Origin: Plumapathes pennacea
Lineage: Eukaryota > Cnidaria > Anthozoa > Antipatharia > Myriopathidae
Reading direction: 5' to 3'
Assembly: GCA_964036295.1 (NCBI GenBank)
Contig: OZ038468.1
Coordinates: 5,576,501-5,640,500 of the forward strand
Length of the DNA stretch: 64,000 nucleotides
Shown piece by piece: positions 8,968-18,956 of this stretch (positions within the stretch are counted from its first letter, which is position 1; every line of letters starts with the position of its first letter). Below the pieces are notes generated by a model. The model was not told the origin of the DNA and ran no database searches. It worked only from the letters and a program-made list of their open reading frames with translations. The position numbers and the translations under genes are program-made.

Positions 8968-9899
8968 TTACATGACTTCAAAATAAAACAAACTTGTTTT
9001 ATGCATGATTGTCTTTGTTCTTTTCAAACAATCCATATCCAGGAGGACTTGTAGTTTCTCTTCAAACCACGGCTTCATGTAGTGCTTCTCCACGATTTCT
9101 TCCAGCTCAGGTCTGTCCTTGGCCAGGCCAAACATCCACCATACAAAGTCTTCGCGCGTGGTTGCTTTAGACTCATCGACCCAATCCATCAATTGACGAA
9201 AACGCTCGACTTCATTATCCCAGTCGGGGAAGATGTCTGGAGCTGGATAGAACATATCTTTCATGTCCTCTGCGATCTCTTGTTTCAGCATGCTGATATC
9301 CAGTTCCAATAGTTGCTTCTCTTGGATTAGTCGTTGCTTTTCTTTAGCAATCGTTTTCTTTAGCCATTCTTTCCCTTCCTCGCTTTCTTTTAATTCCTGG
9401 ATTTCTGCCTTCATCTTTTCATGGCTGCTGTCGTTGTAGCAGCTGGGAGGCGTTATTTTTTCCAAGTTCACCCAGTCGATCTCTTCTTGGTAGCGGTCAC
9501 AGTAGGCATTGACTTCATCGTCGGTGAGCGTTTCTTGTTGTCGGTGATAGAGTAGAAGGGATTGATCAATGTGTTTTTCCCAGTTGAAATCGTTGATTGC
9601 ATCTTTTCCCCACTCATTTTGCCAGACAATTTGTTTCTGTTTTTTGGCTGGCGGTTCATTCTCGTCGGGGTGTCGGCGACGTTTCAATGGTTTGAGCGGT
9701 TTGCTCATCTTTGACATTTTTTGGGACATCGCTGTTTCCTTCGTCTTCGTCTGATTTGGAGTCGAAGTTTTTGCCTTATAATTTCTTTTTCGAGTGAATC
9801 AGCGAGAGTTGAGAGTGCTTGTGCTTTCAATCTCAATCGAGTTTGAATTTGTTCTCGCTCTTCTAATCATGTTTGAATCTTCTTTAGCACTTCATCCAT
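8968..9899 (-). pseudogene. Coiled-coil nuclear protein, 5' part broken
   Basis: The intact part, 9729 to 8968, encodes 253 residues with basic clusters (KRRRH; PAKKQKQ) and long Glu/Lys/Leu-rich segments likely to be coiled coil. Coding-like sequence continues upstream. An ATG at 9899 opens a frame in the divergent promoter layout, meets TGA at 9867-9869, then continues as helical coding sequence until a frame change near 9780 connects with the main part. I read this as one gene with one nonsense and one frameshift, although translation from the ATG at 9729 would still give a long product. AATAAA-like T-rich sequence lies at the 3' end. No family is recognised. Confidence 0.62.
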
Positions 9900-10118
9900 G
9901 CTGTGAAAATAATTACAGCGCGTTATTGTATTTATGGAATAAATAATACCACATGGGATGATGTCACAAGAATTTTATTTTTGACAAACAAGATATTTTT
10001 AGACAAATATGTATTTTTAGATAACCCACGTGGGCTGTGTTGCACGTGGGTCTGACGTAAGCATATTATTGTTATAAAAAGAGCGGTTTTTGGAGAAGTC
10101 AGCACAAAAACTGTGATC
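9900..10118. promoter_or_regulatory. Divergent promoter with CACGTG palindrome and CRE-like sites
   Basis: Between divergent genes lie CCACATGGGATGATGTCAC (9949-9967), CCCACGTGGG (10025-10034), GCACGTGGG (10042-10050) and TGACGTAA (10053-10060), then TATAAAAA (10073-10080), 40 bases before the ATG at 10119. The same palindrome plus TGACGT pairing recurs at 29970-30067 and 32309-32365. CACGTG is the core of bHLH sites (USF/Myc type) and TGACGTCA that of CREB/ATF sites. Confidence 0.72.
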
Positions 10119-11329
10119 ATGGCTGATGGAAGAAGAGCAAGAAATCAAGTAAGTGTTTTCTTTTTCCTGATATTTTTTCGCCGACGTTTTCTGCGATCTT
10201 TGCGGCGTTTTTGACTGTTACGGTATAAGCGATCAAAGATATCACTCCATTCATCGTCGGGGCAAATGGCTGTGTAGCGGGCTTTATGTTTGCCTTTTTT
10301 GCTAAAGACACGATTCCATTCGTCATTGCTTTGTTTTCTTTTCTTTTTCTTTGCCGGCGATGGTGTTTTTCGGCGGGGTACGGGGGGTCAAGTCCTCTCA
10401 TTGATGCGTGTTCAATCTCGGGTTGATTATTCGATTGAAGTCCTCGGATTAAGTCGGTGGCAGCATGTTCCATGTTCGTAGTTGCGCGTATATTTTTTGC
10501 GCGTTGTAATCCATCACGAATGATAATAATTGTAAAATGTATTAAATTTATAGACATTCCAAGGACGCAATCAAGGTAGAGGAGGGACCAGTCAAAGTCA
10601 GCCCGCCCAAGATACCATTTCAGATGCCGTGGAGGCAGGGCCGTCCGAAACTATTTTTGAGGTAAATACTTTGCGTATTTTTTATTTTAATTTAAGTTAT
10701 AACAACTAATGCAACTGAAAAATGTTGTAATGTTAATGGTTTGGTTTTCTCGTCTTATTCAGGACGGTCGATGGAAAGCCAATGATCTTCCCCAAATAGA
10801 GATGGGGGATACTTCTAAACCACCACAGGAGTGGAAAGAGTTTAAGTGGGCCAAGGGAAAGCGTCGCAAGTTCTTGAATAATATTGAAGTGTCACGCTTG
10901 GCTTGCGAAAAGCTGTTTCCTGGTGAAAAGCATCTGTGTGAGGTTAAGAAAGATAAGATAGTGGAAAAGGGGCGCTGGGACCGGTGTTGGTGGATGATGA
11001 GTCAGTGTCGCAGCGACTGGGCAGTCCTGGGTTATGACGAGAAGAGTTTTCTGACCTGGCAGCAGTGCGCGCTTTGGATGCGCACGATTTGCGATGTTGT
11101 CGCGCATGTAGTATGTATGATGATGGCACTGTTTGAGTGTCGTCATGATACAGATATAAGCCCTCTGTTGCTTCCACGCCATCTGGGATGCTGTAAATTT
11201 TTTCCAGAAATATGTATGAGAGTGCATGGTGGGTTTGTAAAAGCGAGTGTGAATTTTTTGATGCTGCGTGGTGATGTAAAGGAAGAAGATGATGAAAAGT
11301 CGTCAGCTAAAAAGCAGCGTCGTGTGTGA
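10119..11329 (+). CDS. Spliced viral protein, three exons
   Basis: Exons 10119-10148 (MADGRRARNQ), 10554-10661 and 10763-11329 join in phase 0, using GTAAGT and GTAAAT donors and TTTATAG and TTATTCAG acceptors. The product is about 234 residues. A Gly/Gln/Ser-rich hydrophilic N-terminus is followed by a compact part with many Trp and Cys residues and a basic tail (KKQRRV). TATAAAAA at 10073 fits the start. The frame is intact. Intron 1 contains a nested minus-strand gene (10145-10473). It occupies the polymerase-strand early position, comparable with the spliced gene of element 1. No family is recognised. Confidence 0.72.
10145..10473 (-). pseudogene. Small basic protein nested antisense in an intron; frameshifted
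   Basis: From the ATG at 10473 a frame with MEHAATDLIRGL and a Lys/Arg stretch runs to an A-rich tract near 10325-10340. There the coding-like character moves to the next frame, which carries NDEWNRVFSKK, CPDDEWSDIFDRLY and a very basic tail, ending at 10145-10147. The paired DEW motifs and clean basic tail suggest a real gene of about 108 residues with a single-base shift in a homopolymer-rich stretch. It lies almost wholly inside intron 1 of the opposite-strand gene, and its stop abuts that donor site. The function is unknown; RNA or DNA binding is plausible. Confidence 0.45.
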
Positions 11330-11386
11330 AAAACAGAGTTTGTTCAGTGATTACAGAAAAGCTGTTAATTTTGAAAAAGTTTTTTA

Positions 11387-11812
11387 TTAAACATGTTTTA
11401 CAAGTGATTCAAGTGGAAGTGTCATGTATTCCTGGGGGGTGATGGTGGTGACGTCAAACAAAGTTTCCAGTGGGGGTGGGGTGGGGCCATCGATCTGGTC
11501 GCCATCCAGTACGCTGGGAGAGCGGTCAGTCACATCTAAAATGTTTTGAATGATCGCGTTTTCACGCTCTTGATGGGTTTTTTTCTTCCGTGACGTGACA
11601 ACACGGTGGGGGGATGGTAATGCCCAAATACTTTTTCATGCGGCGAGCCAGAATGCTGATTAAACTGTGATGTATGTTTTTGAGAATACCTCGGCAGTAT
11701 TGGAAAAGAATGGCCAGTCCGCTCGTGCAGGTACGATTGAAAAGTTTTTGGAGATCGCGGCGTGAAGGTAATCGTGCAATGCTTGCTTGAATCGGTACTT
11801 GGCCGTGTCCAT
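11387..11812 (-). pseudogene. Homologue of the element 1 small gene (2097-2501); frameshifted
   Basis: The start ATG is at 11812 and the stop at 11387-11389, overlapped by a reverse AATAAA at 11383-11388. The N-terminus (KYRFKQAL), the central GLA / RGIL block, the basic stretch ending KKYLGI and a Pro/Asp-rich C-terminal part lie in different frames, so two single-base breaks are needed (near 11775 and 11600). The order of motifs matches the intact element 1 protein, as does the placement upstream of and divergent from the polymerase. The role is unknown. Confidence 0.6.
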
Positions 11813-11861
11813 GGCGAAAAAGTGATTTTACTTGTATGTGATGTCTTTTTATGTCCTAGGC

Positions 11862-12188
11862 TTAGGCCGCTCCAGCAGCAAGAGTATTGGGGAGGTTTTT
11901 AAGCGTTTTTCTTATAACGCATTTGCGGGCTTTTCGAGTGGCTCTTTGAGCAGCTTGTCTGGCTTTGAGTCTGCGACGATGCCGCCGTTGTATCTGCCGC
12001 TGGTATATGTGTTGAAAGGGTCTCGGCTGTTGTCGGTATGTTCGTAGTACTGCAAGACGATGGCGTTCTTCCTCGGCACGGCAGGCGGCCATTAGTGGGT
12101 CATCCCAGGGTATGAGAGGTGGTAGACTACTACTACGGCTACGGCTACGTCGTCCATGCGTATTATCATAGTTCCAATCTTCAGACAT
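11862..12188 (-). CDS. Arginine-rich small protein
   Basis: The 108-residue product starts MSEDWNYDNT, followed by an SR-like run and a C-terminal half packed with Arg and Gln (RRHRRRLKARQAAQ). It probably binds nucleic acid. The start at 12188 is supported by TATAAAAG on the minus strand near 12214-12221. The gene lies between the small conserved gene and the polymerase and has no counterpart in element 1, where those two genes are neighbours. No family is recognised. Confidence 0.55.
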   Translation of the reverse strand: MSEDWNYDNTHGRRSRSRSSSLPPLIPWDDPLMAACRAEEERHRLAVLRTYRQQPRPFQHIYQRQIQRRHRRRLKARQAAQRATRKARKCVIRKTLKNLPNTLAAGAA

Positions 12189-12399
12189 GATTGTTTGATG
12201 GTTGTTTTTGTAATTTAACACCTTTTATATCTTCCGGTTTTTTTGAACAATGCATGAGTGGGTAGAAATACGGGGGGTTTTGCAGCGTTTCAGTTGGTTG
12301 AAGCATCATTTGATTTGGGATAACTCCTGGAAAGCTTTTTCCACTTGTTGTTGCGGGTGTTTCTACCTCTGTTACAACAGCGACGGTTATCCTCAAACA
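12181..12399 (-). CDS. Possible small protein upstream of the polymerase
   Basis: An ATG at 12399 opens a short basic frame, but the frame beside it, without an ATG, has better protein character (Thr/Pro-rich, PYFYPLMHC) and runs to 12181. A frameshifted small gene or a leader is possible. The evidence is weak and no function can be given. Confidence 0.25.
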   Translation of the reverse strand, partial: CLRITVAVVTEVETPATTSGKSFPGVIPNQMMLQPTETLQNPPYFYPLMHCSKKPEDIKGVKLQKQPSNNHV

Positions 12400-12447
12400 T
12401 GATCGAAAATATGAGTGTATGATATGAGTCTTTTTTATTTATAGGTT
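12400..12447 (+). promoter_or_regulatory. Polymerase upstream region
   Basis: TTTATTTATAGG at 12432-12443 lies directly before the ATG at 12448. It may be a TATA element or a T-rich splice acceptor ending in TATAG. Confidence 0.3.
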
Positions 12448-15400
12448 ATGAATGATGATGATGATGATGATTGGCTGGAGGAGCTTATAAGAGAAGGTGC
12501 TCTTCTGGAGGAACCACTCGAGATGATGGACCCTTTAGAAGATATGGATATGCGAGTGGGGGGTGGTGAAAGAGAGGAGGCAGCAGCAGCGGGGCATTTG
12601 GAATGGGATTTACGACGCCGAACGGAACGTGAGTCACGTCGATTTGGAGTGCGACAGTATGACATGCAATTTCACCCCGGGGCCCGACAATTAGCGGCCA
12701 TTGAGGCCGGTAATTTGCACACTAACATGGAGCATTTGAACGAGGCATTGATTGCGCTTGTACATCGTGCCATGGCGGAAGCTAATTTAGAGAATGATGA
12801 CTATGCTCTGATAACGTTTCGATCGCGACAATTGCAAATTCCGATTCGCGTTTCGTTTATGCCAGCTTACCGTTTGACCGATACGGTAATCAATGAAACA
12901 TTTGGACGGGTGATGCAATCACATCGTGATTTCAAGATTGACGACACAGTTATTGTCAACGTGACAGCAATGCGACAGCCGGTGGGGGGTGGTGGTGGTA
13001 AACGACTGCGCGGTGTGAACATTATGAACAATCTGAAACGTGACAAAAGTGTTGTGTGTCCCCCTCTTGATGCGGATGATCAGATGTGTTTGGCTCGATG
13101 TTTGGTGTATGGTATGCTCTATTATGAAGAAGGGAGACAAGTGCGTCGGGGCATGAGACGACTGCGTAACAATCCCGAGTTGTGGAAATGGAAAGCGGCC
13201 GAATTGTGTTTGGCCTGTGATGTGGGCGTGTATCAGCGGTCAGGACAAGCTGAACTTGTGAAATTTGCTCAGTATTTGCGGCTCAAAGGATTTATTATTC
13301 GCGTTTATGCTACGAATATGAATCATGCTCTTTTCTTTAAGGAACAGCACGAAGAGGATGTGGGCACGCACAAAATTTTGAATCTAGTATTGTACGATGG
13401 TCATTACGTGTTTATCCCTCGAATGAATGCTTACATGGGGGCTAAACATTTTTGCGAGTTGCAAAACAAACCACACAATCATCGGTTGAATCATCGATGC
13501 TCTCTTCTGTGCGAGGCTTGCAAGAGCAAATGCTGTCAAGACCGTCAAACAAATAAACGGCGTGAACAGCAGTGCGGAATTTGTCGTCGCTATTTTTAAG
13601 GACCGCAGTGTTTGGAAAATCACAAACATCACGGTCAGTGCACTAATCAATGGCGTTTGTGTGAGACGTGTGGTCGTGAGTATGTACAGCGTGCTAATCG
13701 ACCTCCGCACGTGTGTGGAGAGTACTATTGTCGCGTATGTGAAAGCAATCAACCCGAGGGACACTGCTGCTTTGTGCCTACGTTTTCATTTCCCCTTGTC
13801 AAAGTGGACAAGAAGAAACACAAAGACGGTCGCTTGGAACCTGTCAGACGTGTGCCCCCCTTCAATCAACCTATTGATCTTTTGAAAGAGCAAATAGTGG
13901 AGGGAGACATTGACAATTTTGTCAATTTTGTGTTTTATGATATTGAGACACAGCAACAGACGGGTGAACATGAAGCTACTTTGCTGATTGCACAAACAAC
14001 ATTGGGCGAGGAGGAACATGTGTTCGAAGGCGAAGATTGTGTGTATCAATTTCTCGACTATCTGTGTGAGTACCACGAGGATGGGGCTACAGTGATAGCT
14101 CACAATGGGTAGGGGTTTGATTTCCAGTTCATTTTACGAATGTTGCTGGAAAGCGGCCATTGTCCCCAGGTCATCATGAGAGGGGGCAAAATCCTGAGTC
14201 TGTATTGGGAGAGATTCCGGTTTGTGGACAGTCTCTGTTTCATTCTCAAGTCGCTGAGTGAATTTCCCAAAACGTTTGGTTTGCGTTTGGAAGGCGAACA
14301 ATCGCTGCTGGCCAAGGGCTATTTCCCACATCTGTTTCACACCCCCCAGAACATGGACTATGTTGGTCCCATGCCCCCCATCGAATCGTACGACCCGGAT
14401 GGTATGCATCGCGACAAACAGCCCGTGTTTATGGCCTGGTACAAGAAACAGGTAGACGAAGGAGCGGTGTTCAACAAGCGTGAGGCATTGAATACCTACT
14501 GTTCAGTGGACGTGACCATTTTGAGAAAGGGCGTGTTGGAATATTGTCGTAAATTTCAACGCATCAACGGTGTCAACCCTTTCAAGCACAGTATTACGTT
14601 AGCTGGCATATACAACAAAGTCCTTCGCGCCTATCACATGCCGCCTAAAAGTATTCCTCACGTGGAGGAGTCTGGCTATTTCCCGCAACAGAACCAATCC
14701 TACAAGGCGCTGGAGTGGTTGAGTTGGCTCAACCATCAGCATGACGGTCGCATCCAGCACGCATGGAATGGGGGTGAGTATCGACCTCGTGACGCGGGGA
14801 CGGGCCCCGTGGATGGGTACCAGGCCCAGACGCGCTGTTGTTATGAGTTCTTTTCACGGCAGTTATTTTCACGGCTGTGAACAGTGTTATCGTGGTGACG
14901 ATCAAAACACTAAATTGAACGTAAGCATGGGAGAACTTCACCGGCGGACACGGCTTAAGGAAGAGTGTTTGCGAGCGTGCGGTTACCAAGTGGAAACCAT
15001 GTGGGAGTGCGAATGGGAGCGTCGTAAGAAAGAGGACCCTGCTATTCAGACGTGGTGTGAACGTGCGGATTTGGTGTCGCCGTTGCGACTGCGTGATGTG
15101 TTTTTTGGGGGGCGAACAGGCTGTACCAAATTGTATGCAAGCGCAGAAGGTCCTGAGGAAGAAATCAGCTATTTTGATTTTAAGTCGCTGTATCCTGATT
15201 GTAATTTGAACATAAGTTGTGACGAAAGAATGGAAAGAATGGAGCCTTTAGACCCCAGTGTACCCCCCTCAGTGGGCCCCAGTGAACCCATGGGCAGTTG
15301 GGATCCAGACGACCATGACCCCTATCCCATTGGCCACCCAGAAATCCGACAGTACTGGAATCACACGCTGACCGAAGCCGATGTACATCAGACCTATGGG

Positions 15401-16654
15401 TTTGTCAAGGGTGATATCGAACCGCCAGGTGATTTGTACAATGCAGTATTGCCCTATCGATGTAACAACAAGCTAATGTTCCCCCTCTGTGGTATGTGTG
15501 CTCAAGAGTTGAAACAGGGGTATTGTGGCCACACCCCTCGAGAGCGGTGTTTGCGTGGTACCTGGGTCAGTGAAGAGGTGAAATTGGCATTGCGCAAAGG
15601 CTATCGCATCCATAAAGTATGGGAAGTCTGGCACTATCCGCAACGCTCGCGTCATTTGTTTTGCAGCTACATTCAAACGTTTCAGAAATTGAAAGAAGAG
15701 GCCAGCGGATGGCCCGCGGGCGTAGACACAGAAGAAAAACGTGCTGCCTTCATTGCTGCGTACGCAGCGCACTCGGGTGTGTATTTGGACCCCGAGAAGA
15801 TGGAGCGTGACGAAGGCAATCGTGCGATTAACAAACAATCGTTGAATGGCATGTGGGGCAAGGAAGGGCAGCAAACGAACAAGATGCAAACCGAGTACCT
15901 GACGGATGTGTCCGAATGGATGGCTTTGGCCACGAATCCTAAGATTGACATTCATGCTGTGTTTCCCATCGGTCAGACCATGTTGATGGTGGTGTATAAT
16001 TACCGCGAGGAACATGTGGATGATGCTATGTGTCCCGCTCACGTGTCTGTCATCATTGCGGCCTGGACCACTTGGTTGGTGCACAAGAAATTGTATGTGG
16101 AATGTCTAAATCCTCTGGACAAACGTGTCTTGTATATGGACACAGATTCCATCATCTTCACTACGGGTCCAGGAGATCAACGTGACTTGATTAAGACGGG
16201 AGAGTTTTTTGGTGATTTGACAGACGAGATTCAGCCGGGACGCGCTATCAAGATGTTTGTCAGTGCAGGCCCTAAGAATTATGCGTATGAATTAGACAAT
16301 GGGGATTGAGAAGTGAAAGTGCGCGGTATTTCGCAAATGGTGCGCGCTTGTCGCAAACTGACGGCGGACACCATTCGTGACACGATCGTCAATGTGGTCG
16401 AAGATGTCAGTGCTGGTATGGCGCCTCGAGACGCTGCCAATGCGCATACCTTTAACATTGTCTATCCCAACAGCATTGTGCGGGAAAGTCACAATGCTCA
16501 GAAATACGTCTTTGCTCGGGAACGTACCAAGACGTATCGTGCGGTCATTAGCAAGCGAATGATGGTGGCCAGTCTTTTGTCGGACGGAAGTGCTCACCCC
16601 TCCCATTGTAATCCCTATGACACATTGCCTTATGGTACGCAACGTCCTCCATAA
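12448..16654 (+). pseudogene. Polinton protein-primed DNA polymerase B, element 2, broken
   Basis: This is the replicative polymerase of element 2. It has an acidic start, the DQMCLARCLV domain (near 13080), a Cys/His zinc block (13490-13780), Exo I DIET near 13945, Exo II at 14100-14120, Exo III YCSVDV near 14505, palm motif A DFKSLYPD near 15180, motif B NKQSLNG near 15830 and motif C DTDS near 16140. Four breaks interrupt it: TAA at 13597-13599, TAG at 14110-14112 inside the Exo II motif, a one-base frameshift at about 14848-14855 in a T-rich stretch, and TGA at 16307-16309. After each break the correct frame resumes at once, so decay looks recent. Catalytic residues on either side are kept. 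The element 1 copy at the left edge is unbroken over the shared part. Confidence 0.95.
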
Positions 16655-16692
16655 AAGAACGCGTTGTTCTTAAAAAACATGCAGACTAAAAA

Positions 16693-17807
16693 ATGACGGA
16701 GATCCATCGTTCGAAACAATGGACGTACCAGCCCCCACCCCGCAAGAATCGGAATGCGTTTCTCTCTGCGCTGTATACGGATCCGGCCAGCCCTCTAGCG
16801 TTCTCAGGGCTGAACGTGTTTGCTCGTGAGGCCAAGCGTCGCTACGGTATTCCAAATGCTGAAACGAAAGCGTGGCTGCACACGCAGCGCGTCTATACCA
16901 AACAGCGTCCGGGCCCCCGTCACAATCGCTGGGACCCTACCTATGTGACGGGGATGCATGAAACATGGCAGGCAGATCTGTTGGACATGCAAGCTCTGGC
17001 GCCCGACAATGATGGCATACGTTATTTACTGATGGTAGTGGATGTATTGTCACGTCTGGCTTATGTGCGTGCTCTCAAGAACAAAACGGGCAGTGCTTTC
17101 GTGGCTGCGTTCGAGTCCATTGTGGACGAAGCGCAGACCAAGCCACGAACTTGCACACGGATCGGGGCAAAGAATTTTACAACAAGAGTATGCAAGCATG
17201 GTTGAAAGAACAGTCCATCCATCATTATAGCACATTTAGCGACAACAAAGCGGCAATTGCGGAGCGTTTTAATCGAGAATTTAAGCAGATTATTAATTTC
17301 ATCATTCACACACGCGAAATGAACTATGTGAAACAATTGCAGGAGTTTGTAAAAGGTTACAATTCAAGACCACATTCAAGCATTGGTATGGCTCCCCAGG
17401 ATGTGACCACCTGGAATCAATATCAAGTGTACGAGCGTCTGTACAGTATAAAAGGCCGACGTGTTCAACATCCTCAGTTACGTGTGGGTGATTACGTTCG
17501 TTTGAGTATTGCCAAAGCCAACATGTTTCAAAGAAGTTATTACGGGCGCTGGACCGAAGCTCTGTATCGAGTGCGTCGCGTGGTGCACACTTTAGGAAAC
17601 CCGCGCTATTTAGTGGAAGAATTGGATGGTACTCCTATCGAAGGTCGATTTTACGGAGACGAAGTACAAAAGGTTCCCTATAATCCCCAACAGGATTTTG
17701 CTGTAGAAGAAGTTTTAGACGAACGAGGGCGAACCATGAGGGGTAAGAAAGTAACAGGGTATCCGGATAAGTATAACTCGTGGATCCCTAAAAAGAATCT
17801 AAGATGA
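16693..17807 (+). pseudogene. Polinton retrovirus-like integrase with chromodomain, one frameshift
   Basis: This is a DDE integrase (rve fold) that inserts Polinton DNA into host chromosomes. The first catalytic Asp is in WQADLLDM (near 16975), the second in HTDRGKEF (near 17156), and the Glu in AIAERFNREF (near 17262). The C-terminus has a chromodomain-like segment (VEEVLDERGR, then YNSWIPKKN), as in other Polinton integrases, which may direct insertion to particular chromatin. The frame shifts by one base near 17148, just before the second Asp, separating residues 1-170 from the rest. The stop TGA overlaps the next gene's ATG (ATGA). Insertion could only continue if another copy supplied the enzyme. 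Confidence 0.93.
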
Positions 17808-18916
17808 GTGTTCATAATGTGGAGGGACAGACAATGACTTTCTTTAGCAATGGTGAATCGCGTAACGGACAAGTCAACACTCCTGCGAATTTTAATGTGA
17901 AACTGCCCTATCCCATCGATTTGACGGGAATGCAAGTGCAAGTGATGAGTGTCATTATTCCTACCTCGTGGAATGCCATTTCTCGCAAACATCGTGACAT
18001 CAAGGCACCTCGTTGGGTGGTGACTGGCGGATACGATGGCGCCAAAAATATCAGTTGGAAAAATTTGAGAATGAACGAGCATTCAAAATATTTGCGATGT
18101 GAAACAACAGACAGTCAGGGTCAAAAAAAGAAACAGGTACGCTCCGTCCTGTTTACGCTGGAAAACAACAAACCCTACAAAAACGTCTATCTAGTGCTCA
18201 TGCAAATGATGCGACAAACGTACAGCGCCTTCCCTCTAAATCACTTAAAAAAATTACGGTTTACTTTTGAAAATGGAAACGCTGATGGGTCGTTTGTCAA
18301 CAAACAACGCATCACCATTGAAGACACTGATGGACACGATTACAAGATATGGGTGAATGAGACCATGGCAAAACTGCTTCGTTTTGGACAAGACCCTAAT
18401 GACCTGTTGCCGCGACGCTGGTTGGTGACTGATGAAGGGGTGCGGGGAGGTCAACTGGTCAAGGAAAACCAATTGCCAGCACGGGGCGGCTATCTAGACA
18501 GCCCTTTCATGTGCACCTCCGACGGACAAATTGACCGGAGCGGCACTAGACAGTCCATTAAGGAGAACAATGCTATTTTGATGAATGCAAGCGCTACCAC
18601 CATGAGTGACGAACAAATTGGTCGTTTTTTGCTGTATTCCACCCTGGGTAAAAATGTGGTTGTCGGCAGTATCTTGTCAGGTTTGCTGGCCATTGTTCCT
18701 AATCCGGGGGACAAAGAACGATTGAACACTGCGGCATATACACACCGTGTTGCTAATCCTATTCCTATACAGACGGAAGATAAAGTCATTAAAGATATCT
18801 CGTTTCAATTTTTTGACGAGGAAGGAGAAGAAATTGATTTTGGCTGGGGAGCCACCACAGTGATAGTCTATGTCACAAAACGACCTAGCAACAAACGAGC
18901 CTGGGACAGTCTATAA
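17804..18916 (+). CDS. Penton/PY-like virion protein, paralogue 1
   Basis: The 370-residue intact product belongs to a beta-rich family common in Polintons. An N-terminal motif (NTPANFNVKLPYPIDLTG, then IIPTSW) pairs with a C-terminal (FFDEEGEEIDFGWG, then VIVYVTKR) block. Known Polintons usually have one protein of this pattern, thought to be the minor capsid (penton-like, 'PY') protein; I assign that role with moderate confidence. The ATG overlaps the integrase stop. It is the first of three tandem paralogues (17804, 18957, 20199). TATAAAAG at 18912 overlaps its stop and probably drives the next gene. Confidence 0.65.
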   Translation: MSVHNVEGQTMTFFSNGESRNGQVNTPANFNVKLPYPIDLTGMQVQVMSVIIPTSWNAISRKHRDIKAPRWVVTGGYDGAKNISWKNLRMNEHSKYLRCETTDSQGQKKKQVRSVLFTLENNKPYKNVYLVLMQMMRQTYSAFPLNHLKKLRFTFENGNADGSFVNKQRITIEDTDGHDYKIWVNETMAKLLRFGQDPNDLLPRRWLVTDEGVRGGQLVKENQLPARGGYLDSPFMCTSDGQIDRSGTRQSIKENNAILMNASATTMSDEQIGRFLLYSTLGKNVVVGSILSGLLAIVPNPGDKERLNTAAYTHRVANPIPIQTEDKVIKDISFQFFDEEGEEIDFGWGATTVIVYVTKRPSNKRAWDSL

Positions 18917-18956
18917 AAGGAAACCAAAAAAAGGAACACATCATTTTTTAAAAAAC

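Noticed and set aside
14741-16309. Separate polymerase gene starting at 14741
   Set aside because: Its first 30 codons are an out-of-frame shadow. The true polymerase frame enters after a one-base shift near 14850.
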